A DNA stretch of 5,822 nt from RZYP01 sp964386405 (GTDB lineage Bacteria > Bacillota > Negativicutes > Acidaminococcales > Acidaminococcaceae), in the NCBI GenBank assembly GCA_964386405.1, contig CAYLRW010000087.1, positions 1-5,822 on the forward strand. Reading direction: 5' to 3'. Below are positions 1-5,358 of the stretch, piece by piece (within the stretch, counting starts at the first letter, position 1; every line of letters begins with the position of its first letter). The translations under genes and the position numbers were made by a program. Below the pieces are notes generated by a model. It had not been told where the DNA came from, made no database searches, and was given only the letters and a program-made list of their open reading frames with translations.

Positions 1-123
1 ATCGGTGATTTGTATTTGCTTGGTCACATCAAGGCTCATGTAGTTGCTGTGAAAACAGGCCATGCTTTTAATGCTGAACTGGCACGGCAAATTGAAAATT
101 ACCGCAGTAAAGGAGAGAAATAA
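1..123 (+). CDS. lpxC: LpxC, UDP-3-O-acyl-N-acetylglucosamine deacetylase (C-terminal 40 residues only)
   Basis: Partial gene whose 5' part lies outside the window. The frame from base 1 encodes 40 residues and stops at TAA 121-123. LpxC is the zinc-dependent cytoplasmic deacetylase that makes the committed step of lipid A synthesis. The fragment opens with IGDLYLLG, the conserved stretch just after the last zinc ligands of the family. It then carries KTGHAFN (residues 18-24), which matches the family KSGHxLN motif; the His at bases 61-63 corresponds to the catalytic histidine (His265 in E. coli). The tail after this motif is short and basic (ending RSKGEK), shorter than the E. coli tail. The stop lies one base before the fabZ start, and the fabZ ribosome binding site sits inside the last codons, so the two genes are almost certainly co-transcribed. 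The zinc ligands themselves cannot be checked here. Confidence 0.93.
   Translation: MGDLYLLGHIKAHVVAVKTGHAFNAELARQIENYRSKGEK
109..117 (+). promoter_or_regulatory. Ribosome binding site for fabZ
   Basis: The run AAAGGAGAG lies inside the last codons of lpxC. Its GGAG core ends nine bases before ATG 125. It settles the fabZ start: the frame is open further upstream, to a possible start at 62, but that start lies deep in lpxC, has no comparable site, and would add 21 residues that the family lacks. Confidence 0.85.
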
Positions 124-124
124 T

Positions 125-565
125 ATGATTACCTTAGAGGCAAGAGAAATTCAGAAGATAATTCCACATCGTTATCCGTTACTATTGGTTGACCGCATTC
201 TGGAACTGGAGCCAATGAAACGTGCTGTAGGTGTGAAAAACATAACGATGAATGAAATGCAGTTCATAGGGCATTTCCCTGGTGAACCGATTATGCCTGG
301 AATCATGTTGATCGAAGCAATGGCACAGGTTGGCGGTGTAGCAATGCTTTATCCTGAAGAAAACCGCGGCAAGATAGCTGTGTTCGGCAAAATTGACGGC
401 GTCCGTTTCCGTCGCCAGGTAGTGCCTGGTGACCAGGTTATCACGACCGCTACCGTGACCAAGATCCGTGGCAATATGGGTATTATCCGTTGTGAAGGTA
501 CGGTAGACGGCAAATTGGCCTGCGAAGGTGAATTTACTTTTGCTATTGTAGATAAAAAAGAGTAA
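125..565 (+). CDS. fabZ: FabZ, (3R)-hydroxyacyl-ACP dehydratase
   Basis: 146-residue cytoplasmic hot-dog-fold dehydratase that converts (3R)-hydroxyacyl-ACP to trans-2-enoyl-ACP in type II fatty acid elongation. Visible motifs are IPHRYPLLLVDRI at residues 13-25, the usual FabZ N-terminal signature, and GHFPGEPIMPG at 49-59 followed by LIEAMAQ at 62-68. His50 and Glu64 have the 14-residue spacing of the family catalytic pair. The length is typical (about 140-155). ATG 125 is chosen because of the strong Shine-Dalgarno at 109-117 and the fit to family length. The gene follows lpxC by one base. FabZ and LpxA use the same (R)-3-hydroxyacyl-ACP, so their proximity suggests coordination of phospholipid and lipid A synthesis (inference). 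Nothing is odd in the coding sequence. FabA is unlikely given the length and signature. Confidence 0.96.
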   Translation: MITLEAREIQKIIPHRYPLLLVDRILELEPMKRAVGVKNITMNEMQFIGHFPGEPIMPGIMLIEAMAQVGGVAMLYPEENRGKIAVFGKIDGVRFRRQVVPGDQVITTATVTKIRGNMGIIRCEGTVDGKLACEGEFTFAIVDKKE

Positions 566-610
566 AAACAGGTAGTGTTTAGCAGAAACTTGGAGAAAAA
601 GCGAGATATT

Positions 611-631
611 AGGTTAAAAACCTGTGTTTTT
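611..631 (+). terminator. Weak terminator-like or attenuator-like hairpin after fabZ
   Basis: AGGTT (611-615) and AACCT (619-623) form a five-pair stem with an AAA loop, followed after GTG by TTTTT (627-631). The stem is short and the T run is offset, so at best this is a weak or partial terminator. Its 3' arm extended to AACCTGT (619-625) is also the perfect complement of ACAGGTT (643-649). The two pairings exclude each other, as in attenuators, but no leader peptide or known ligand element was seen. Confidence 0.22.
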
Positions 632-634
632 GCG

Positions 635-656
635 TAATTTTGACAGGTTAAAATTA
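635..656 (+). promoter_or_regulatory. Imperfect 22-base palindrome upstream of lpxA, operator or RNA hairpin
   Basis: The outer arms TAATTTT (635-641) and AAAATTA (650-656) are perfectly complementary. Within the centre GACAGGTT, bases 643/648 and 644/647 also pair, so nine of eleven positions are symmetric. In RNA the 642/649 pair would be a G-U wobble, giving a nine-pair stem with a CAGG loop. No T run follows, so it is not an intrinsic terminator. It covers the TTGACA at 640-645, the layout of a repressor site over a -35 box. The regulator is not identifiable; it does not resemble the FapR or FabT consensus as I remember them. Confidence 0.4.
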
Positions 657-668
657 GATTATTATCGG
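640..668 (+). promoter_or_regulatory. Possible lpxA promoter with a perfect -35 and weak -10
   Basis: TTGACA at 640-645 is a perfect sigma-70/sigma-A -35 hexamer. The best element at 17-base spacing is TATCGG (663-668), which matches TATAAT at only three positions; other AT-rich hexamers nearby have poor spacing. A promoter here would let lpxA and lpxI be expressed partly independently of lpxC and fabZ. The weak -10 makes this tentative. The remainder of the 156-base gap holds no open frame of note. Confidence 0.3.
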
Positions 669-708
669 CGAATGTAATTTGCAGTAGTTTTGGTGTTAAT
701 TTTTATTT

Positions 709-713
709 GGGAG
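709..713 (+). promoter_or_regulatory. Ribosome binding site for lpxA
   Basis: GGGAG ends eight bases before ATG 722. It decides the start: the frame also offers a TTG at 707, but that codon overlaps this site and has no site of its own, so the shorter reading is preferred. Confidence 0.8.
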
Positions 714-721
714 TGGAAATA

Positions 722-1534
722 ATGGGTTTTGATAACGTAGTAAAAATATCTCGCAAAATTCACGAAAACGCAGTCGTTTCGCCAGGGGCTATTTTGGGGC
801 GCGACGTTGAAATAGGACCTTATGCGGTAATCGGCCCGAATGTAGTTATTGGCGATGGCACGAAAGTAAGTGCGCATGTCGTTATCGACGGCTGGACAAC
901 TATCGGCAAAAATTGCAAATTTTTCCCAGGCTGTTCCATCGGCGCTGAACCACAAGATCTGAAATTCAAAGGCGAAAAAGCTTATACCGTGATAGGTGAT
1001 GGCGTAACTATCCGTGAATGTGCAACTGTCAATCGTGCGACTGGCGAAGGCAATGAAACACGTCTTGGCAACAATGTATTGATGATGGCTTATACGCATG
1101 TGGCGCATAACTGCATCGTTGGCAACAATGTCATTATGTCCAATGTAGCAACTTTGGCAGGCCATGTGGTAGTCGAAGACCGTGCTGTTATCGGCGGCCT
1201 TGCTGCTGTGCATCAATTCGTGAAAATCGGCCGCAATGCGATGATTGGCGGCATGTCCAAGATTGTGCAGGATATCCCGCCGTTTGTTATTGCTGATGGT
1301 AATCCAGCCCATGTTGCTGGACTGAACAGTGTCGGCATTTCCCGTGCAGGTGTTGTTCCTGAAGTGCGTGCTAATCTGAAAAAGGCTTACCGCATACTAT
1401 ACCGTTCCGGGCTGACACTCGATGAAGCTGTTTCCACCATGGAGCAGGAACTCGAAAGCAGCGAGGAAGTAGAACATCTTTTACGCTTCCTGCGTAATGT
1501 TGAACGTGGTATTTGCCGCGGACGCAAAGACTAG
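722..1534 (+). CDS. lpxA: LpxA, acyl-ACP--UDP-N-acetylglucosamine O-acyltransferase
   Basis: 270-residue cytoplasmic trimeric left-handed beta-helix enzyme that moves an (R)-3-hydroxyacyl chain from ACP to the 3-OH of UDP-GlcNAc, the first step of lipid A synthesis. Hexapeptide repeats run from about residue 15 to 190 (for example AILGRDVEIG, AVIGPNVVIG). The active-site stretch AYTHVAHNCIVGN (123-135) carries His129, equivalent to E. coli catalytic His125. His148 and His164 match E. coli His144 and His160. IGAEPQDLKFKGE (73-85) and GNPAH (193-197) are family signatures. The C-terminal helical domain contains KKAYRILYRSGLTLDEA. The length fits the family (E. coli 262). Gly177 aligns with the E. 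coli Gly173 ruler position that admits long acyl chains. lpxI follows after 12 bases, so the two are probably co-transcribed. I see nothing abnormal. Confidence 0.97.
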   Translation: MGFDNVVKISRKIHENAVVSPGAILGRDVEIGPYAVIGPNVVIGDGTKVSAHVVIDGWTTIGKNCKFFPGCSIGAEPQDLKFKGEKAYTVIGDGVTIRECATVNRATGEGNETRLGNNVLMMAYTHVAHNCIVGNNVIMSNVATLAGHVVVEDRAVIGGLAAVHQFVKIGRNAMIGGMSKIVQDIPPFVIADGNPAHVAGLNSVGISRAGVVPEVRANLKKAYRILYRSGLTLDEAVSTMEQELESSEEVEHLLRFLRNVERGICRGRKD

Positions 1535-1546
1535 GATGGTGGCTTG

Positions 1547-2350
1547 ATGGAGACATTAGGTTTATTATCCGGCATTGGCCATTTGCCAGTGGACGTGGCA
1601 CAATCTGCCAAGGCGATGGGTTATCGTGTTATCGCTATCGGCGTTGTGCCAGGGGTAGATCCTGAACTGGCAGGTAGTGTCGATGCTTACTATGATATTC
1701 ATATAGGCAAATTGGGCAAAATCATTAATACGTTGAAAAAGAATAATGTGACTAAAGTTACGATGATCGGCAAGGTAACGAAAGAAATCCTCTACAGCGA
1801 AGGGGCCATTATTCCTGATTTTCGTGCAATCAAGCTGCTGGCATCTTTGCCTGACCGCAAAGATGATACTATTATGAATGCTATAGTAAAAGAACTGGAA
1901 GACGAGAAGATGGCAGTTATGGACCAAACGCTGCTTATCCAGCCATTGTTACCGGCACCGGGAGTGCTGAGTAAGCGTCATCCTACTGCAGAAGAATTAG
2001 AAGATATTGAATTCGGATTTCAGGTTGCCAAAGAAATTGGCCGGCTTGATATCGGACAGACTGTTGTGGTAAAAAACAAGGCAGTGATGGCTGTCGAAGC
2101 TATTGAAGGTACTGATGCCTGTATCTTGCGCGGAGGCACTTTGGGCAAAGGCGTGGTGGTTGCCAAAACGGCCAAGCCGGCACAGGATAATCGCTTTGAT
2201 ATGCCAAGTGTAGGTGTCAGAACAATTGAATCGATGATTGCGGCAGGAGCAGCCGGCATAGTTTTGGAAGCAGGCCGGACGCTTTTAGTCGAAAGACAAC
2301 GGACACTTGCCTTAGCTGACGAGCATAATATGTTCGTTGTAGCACGCTGA
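1547..2350 (+). CDS. lpxI: LpxI, UDP-2,3-diacylglucosamine pyrophosphatase
   Basis: 267-residue cytoplasmic or peripheral hydrolase of the LpxI (former DUF1009) family. It cleaves UDP-2,3-diacylglucosamine to lipid X and UMP and is the alternative to LpxH, to which it is unrelated. Evidence is the N-terminal GLLSGIGHLPVDVAQSAKA (residues 5-23), the mid-domain MIGKVTKEILY (73-83), AVEAIEGTD (182-190), and the C-terminal signature with AKPAQDNRFDMPSVG (209-223) and IVLEAGRTL (238-246). The Asp of RFD (Asp218) is probably the equivalent of the Caulobacter catalytic aspartate; this alignment is from memory. The length matches the family (about 270). ATG 1547 is chosen over an adjacent TTG at 1544; AGGATGGTGG (1533-1542), partly overlapping the lpxA stop, supplies the ribosome binding site. 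A strong terminator follows at 2378, so lpxI looks like the last gene of its transcription unit. Confidence 0.95.
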   Translation: METLGLLSGIGHLPVDVAQSAKAMGYRVIAIGVVPGVDPELAGSVDAYYDIHIGKLGKIINTLKKNNVTKVTMIGKVTKEILYSEGAIIPDFRAIKLLASLPDRKDDTIMNAIVKELEDEKMAVMDQTLLIQPLLPAPGVLSKRHPTAEELEDIEFGFQVAKEIGRLDIGQTVVVKNKAVMAVEAIEGTDACILRGGTLGKGVVVAKTAKPAQDNRFDMPSVGVRTIESMIAAGAAGIVLEAGRTLLVERQRTLALADEHNMFVVAR

Positions 2351-2377
2351 TAGAATTGAATAGTTAAGCGATAATTT

Positions 2378-2407
2378 TAGGGAGGACATCACGTCCGCCC
2401 TATTTTT
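2378..2407 (+). terminator. Rho-independent terminator after lpxI
   Basis: TAGGGAGGAC (2378-2387) pairs with GTCCGCCCTA (2393-2402) around the loop ATCAC. Nine of ten positions pair, with one internal A-G mismatch (2383/2397), and TTTTT (2403-2407) follows directly. It lies 27 bases after the lpxI stop. The opposite strand has no T run after the stem, so the signal is one-directional and ends the upstream unit. Confidence 0.88.
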
Positions 2408-2450
2408 GTGTTATAATATAGCGTGATAATTTATGTTTAGTTTATAACAC
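2408..2450. repeat. Perfect 9-base inverted repeat around the lpxB promoter
   Basis: GTGTTATAA (2408-2416) and TTATAACAC (2442-2450) are exact reverse complements separated by 25 bases. The left arm lies within the extended -10 element. The right arm read on the - strand is also a TGTTATAAA extended -10-like sequence, so the two face each other. The left arm lies upstream of the expected transcription start near 2424, so a hairpin of both arms would not form in the lpxB transcript; a DNA-binding site is the more natural reading. No regulator is identifiable. Confidence 0.45.
2409..2417 (+). promoter_or_regulatory. Extended -10 promoter driving lpxB-msbA-waaA
   Basis: TGTTATAAT is a perfect extended -10 element (TG, one base, TATAAT at 2412-2417). 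The region where a -35 would fall (about 2389-2394) is inside the upstream terminator and does not resemble TTGACA, as is common for extended -10 promoters. The expected start is near 2424, giving a leader of about 60 bases before ATG 2483. It directly follows the terminator, which supports a new transcription unit here. Confidence 0.68.
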
Positions 2451-2482
2451 CTATAGATAGAGATTGCTAGAAAGGAATACTT

Positions 2483-3619
2483 ATGACCAGAATAATGATT
2501 TCAGCTGGTGAAGCTTCCGGCGATGTGCATGCCGCAGCTTTGACAAGAGAAATACTAAAGCTTGATCCGACAGCTCAGGTCTACGGCATGGGTGGTGATG
2601 GATTGCGCGCCGCAGGCGGTGAGGTTCTGTTTGATATCAAAGATCATGGGGTCATGGGACTGGTTGAGATCCTCCGCAAACTGCCGGCTTTGTTCCGCTT
2701 GCGTTCGGAATTTGCGGAAGTTATGGATAAAAGGCGTCCAGACTGCCTGGTTATTATAGATTACCCAGGGTTTAACATGCGTTTGGCTAAAGTCGCGCGC
2801 GCTAAAGGAATACCAGTCATCTCCTTTATTGCCCCTTCTGCCTGGGCTTGGCGCAAAGGTCGCGCCAAAAATGTAGCAAAACTGGTGAACAAGGTTGCTG
2901 CCATTTTCCCTTTTGAATACGAAGTTTATAAAGAAGCAGGAGCCGATGTCGAGTTTATGGGGCATCCACTGGTGGATATAGTAAAACCAAGTCTTACCAG
3001 AGAAGCAGCGGCTGCTAAGGCAGGTAAACATGAAGGCCGGCCGCTGGTATTGCTTTTACCGGGAAGCCGTCTGCAGGAAATTCAGCGTCTGCTGCCAACG
3101 ATGCTGGCAGCTGCCAAATTAATGGTCAAGGCTGATCCTGCCTTGGAATTTGCGATGCCGCGGGCCTCAACGATACCGCGAGCTTTATTGGAAGAAGAAC
3201 TAGACCGTGCCGGTATACATGTGAACATCATAGAAGGGAATAACTACGATGTAATGAGCATTGCTGATGTTGCTTTAGCAGCCAGCGGTACAGTTACTCT
3301 GGAAGCGGCACTGTGTGGACTGCCAAGCGTAATTGTCTACAAAACGGCACCGTTGACAGCCTTTATCATCAGACGCTTATTGAATATTGCCGATATCGGC
3401 TTGCCGAATATTGTTGCCGGTCGTCATATCTTCCCGGAATTACTGCAGGAAGATGCTACCCCGGAGAAGATGGCCGCAGAAGTGCTGCATTTACTGGAGC
3501 CTGCCGTACATGCGCAGGCGCTGACGGATTTGGCTGACGTCAAAAAACGTCTGGGTGAACCAGGTGCGGTCAGACGTGTTGCCGAACTTACATTGAGAGT
3601 TGCAGGAGAGAAAGCATGA
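2483..3619 (+). CDS. lpxB: LpxB, lipid A disaccharide synthase
   Basis: 378-residue family GT19 glycosyltransferase, peripheral on the inner membrane. It joins lipid X to UDP-2,3-diacylglucosamine, giving the beta-1,6 disaccharide of lipid A. In order, it shows SAGEASGDVHAA (7-18), YGMGGDGLRAAG (34-45), GVMGLVEILRKLP (56-68), IIDYPGFNMRLAK (91-103, with Asp93 aligning to the conserved family aspartate), APSAWAWRKGRAKNV (117-131), FMGHPLVD (158-165), LLPGSRLQEI (191-200), AASGTVTLEAALCGLPSV (266-283) and LPNIVAGRHIFPELLQ (307-322). The length is normal (E. coli 382). AAGGA at 2472-2476 lies six bases before ATG 2483 and favours it over the in-frame ATG at 2495. The gene is the first of a unit behind its own promoter and overlaps msbA by four bases. 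LpxB uses the product of LpxI, encoded just upstream in the preceding unit. Confidence 0.97.
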   Translation: MTRIMISAGEASGDVHAAALTREILKLDPTAQVYGMGGDGLRAAGGEVLFDIKDHGVMGLVEILRKLPALFRLRSEFAEVMDKRRPDCLVIIDYPGFNMRLAKVARAKGIPVISFIAPSAWAWRKGRAKNVAKLVNKVAAIFPFEYEVYKEAGADVEFMGHPLVDIVKPSLTREAAAAKAGKHEGRPLVLLLPGSRLQEIQRLLPTMLAAAKLMVKADPALEFAMPRASTIPRALLEEELDRAGIHVNIIEGNNYDVMSIADVALAASGTVTLEAALCGLPSVIVYKTAPLTAFIIRRLLNIADIGLPNIVAGRHIFPELLQEDATPEKMAAEVLHLLEPAVHAQALTDLADVKKRLGEPGAVRRVAELTLRVAGEKA

Positions 3620-5349
3620 ATTTATATTTAAGAATCCTGAGTTATATCAAGCCTTACCTGCCGCGGTTAATTGCCGCGGCAATTTGTACGGTATTGGCAG
3701 CCGCCGGTAATTTGTACGTGCCTTGGATCATCAAGGACGTGATAGATAAGGTACTGGCTGATAAAAATGCTGACATGCTGAATATTATAGCAGCAGGCAT
3801 CATCATCATCTTTTTTATCCGCGGCGTGTGTTTCTACGGACAGAATTACTTGATGAGCTACGTTGGTGAAAGAGTCATCATTGATATTCGCAGCGCTGTT
3901 TATGAGAAACTGCAGCGCTTGAGCGTGTCCTTCTATGACAAGAACAAGACGGGTACGATTATGAGCTATGTTACCAATGATGTGTCTGCCTTGCAGGCTG
4001 CGATGGTACAGAATACCATCGATATGATTACCGAAGGCAGCGTCCTGATCGGCTCAATAACAGCAATGGTTTATTTGGACTGGAAGCTGACTTTATTTAC
4101 CTTTTGCACTTTCCCTTTCGTTCTTTGGCTGATGGACTTTTTCGGCAAGAGAATTCGTAAGTCCGGTCGCAGGATTCAGGAATGTACGGCTGATATTACT
4201 TCCATTCTGCAGGAGACGGTTTCTTCCGCCAGGGTCATCAAATCTTTTGTGCGTGAAGACTATGAGATAGAACGTTTTTGTAATCAGAATTTTGCTAATT
4301 TCCGTGCTAACATGAAAAATGCCCAATTGATGGCACTTTTGACACCGGTTATTGAATTTGTCGCTGCGCTTGGTGTTACAGCGATTATCTGGTATGGCGG
4401 TCACGGAGTTATTGATGGCGATCTGACAGCCGGATCTTTGGTTGCTTTCTTGGTTTATGCAGTGAATATTTCCAACCCGGTGAAACGTCTGACTCGCGTT
4501 ATCGGCAGCATCCAAAGGGCTCTCGCGGCTGCACAGCGTGTTTTTTACATACTGGATATGAAGGAAGAGATAGCAGAAGTATCGGGTGCCAAAGTACTGC
4601 CTCAGATTGAAGGCGCTGTGGAGTTCAAAGATGTCAGCTTTGCCTATAGCAAAGGTGAACAAGTTCTGCAGGATGTGAGCTTTAAGGCTGAACCGGGAGA
4701 AGTGGTAGCAATTGTAGGACCTTCCGGTGCAGGTAAGTCGACGATTGCCAACTTGCTGCCGAGATTTTATGATACTACTGCAGGTTCAATTTCGATTGAT
4801 GGTAATAATATCTCCGAAGTAACATTAGCTTCACTGCGTGAACAGGTCGGTATCGTGCCACAGGAGACGGTGCTTTTCAACGGCACCCTGTATGACAATA
4901 TCCTGTATGGCCGCCTCGAAGCAACACGCGAAGAAGTTGAAGCTGCTGCTAAAGCAGCTAATGCTCATAATTTTATTATGGAATTTCCTAATGGTTATGA
5001 AACAATGCTGGGAGACCGCGGTCTTAACCTTTCCGGCGGACAGCGCCAGCGCATCGCGATTGCGCGTGCAATCCTGAAGAATCCACGTGTACTGATCCTT
5101 GATGAAGCAACCTCCGCTCTTGATACAGAAAGCGAACGCATCGTGCAGGAAGCTTTGGATCGCTTAATGGTTGGCAGGACATCCTTTGTTATTGCGCACC
5201 GTTTGTCCACCATAAAAAATGCTAACAAGATTTTAGTTTTGCAGCGAGGCAGGATAGTGGAAGTAGGCACGCATGACGAGTTGATGGCTAATCATAAGCT
5301 TTATTCTCATTTGTACAATATCCAGTATCGCGAAAAGGAAGCGAAATGA
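3616..5349 (+). CDS. msbA: MsbA-type lipid A/LPS ABC exporter (fused membrane and ATPase domains)
   Basis: 577-residue half-transporter, expected to work as an inner-membrane homodimer that flips core-lipid A to the periplasmic leaflet. The membrane domain spans about residues 15-300, with six hydrophobic segments near 16-39, 55-75, 135-153, 157-177, 240-260 and 270-287. The ATPase domain follows from about 335: Walker A GPSGAGKST (368-376), Q-loop Gln416, signature LSGGQ (472-476), Walker B VLILDE (492-497), D-loop SALD (500-503) and switch His528. All catalytic residues are intact and the length matches E. coli MsbA (582). The ATG overlaps the lpxB stop (ATGA) and has AGGAGAG at 3604-3610, so translation is probably coupled to lpxB. 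ABC exporters of this type are hard to tell apart by sequence; the substrate call rests on the position between lpxB and waaA. Confidence 0.93.
   Translation: MNLYLRILSYIKPYLPRLIAAAICTVLAAAGNLYVPWIIKDVIDKVLADKNADMLNIIAAGIIIIFFIRGVCFYGQNYLMSYVGERVIIDIRSAVYEKLQRLSVSFYDKNKTGTIMSYVTNDVSALQAAMVQNTIDMITEGSVLIGSITAMVYLDWKLTLFTFCTFPFVLWLMDFFGKRIRKSGRRIQECTADITSILQETVSSARVIKSFVREDYEIERFCNQNFANFRANMKNAQLMALLTPVIEFVAALGVTAIIWYGGHGVIDGDLTAGSLVAFLVYAVNISNPVKRLTRVIGSIQRALAAAQRVFYILDMKEEIAEVSGAKVLPQIEGAVEFKDVSFAYSKGEQVLQDVSFKAEPGEVVAIVGPSGAGKSTIANLLPRFYDTTAGSISIDGNNISEVTLASLREQVGIVPQETVLFNGTLYDNILYGRLEATREEVEAAAKAANAHNFIMEFPNGYETMLGDRGLNLSGGQRQRIAIARAILKNPRVLILDEATSALDTESERIVQEALDRLMVGRTSFVIAHRLSTIKNANKILVLQRGRIVEVGTHDELMANHKLYSHLYNIQYREKEAK
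3669..3684. repeat. Perfect 16-base palindrome inside the start of msbA
   Basis: AATTGCCGCGGCAATT is its own reverse complement and covers about codons 18-23 of msbA. An overlapping alternative hairpin pairs TGCCGCGG (3659-3666) with CCGCGGCA (3674-3681) across a seven-base loop. Either structure would be GC-rich and stable about 45-65 bases into the msbA message. The residues encoded belong to the first membrane segment, so codon choice in an Ala/Leu-rich stretch may explain it by chance. Confidence 0.4.
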
Positions 5350-5358
5350 GGTTAATGC

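Noticed and set aside
62..124. Upstream extension of the fabZ frame to an ATG at 62
   Set aside because: It overlaps the conserved end of lpxC in another frame, lacks a ribosome binding site, and adds 21 residues not typical of FabZ; ATG 125 has a strong site and fits family length.
662..1312. 216-codon open frame on the - strand opposite lpxA
   Set aside because: It lies within lpxA, and its product is rich in His, Cys, Tyr and Phe with no recognisable domain, as expected of a shadow of a real gene.
2351..2482. Small RNA or riboswitch in the lpxI-lpxB gap
   Set aside because: The gap is accounted for by the terminator, the extended -10 and the inverted repeat; the roughly 60-base leader is AT-rich and shows no known riboswitch core.
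3313..3537. 74-codon + strand open frame inside lpxB
   Set aside because: It is out of frame with a well-conserved stretch of lpxB and its product is low in recognisable structure; treated as a chance frame.
4093..4662. 189-codon open frame on the - strand opposite msbA
   Set aside because: It lies entirely inside the conserved msbA frame, has no good ribosome binding site that I can see, and has no recognisable motif.
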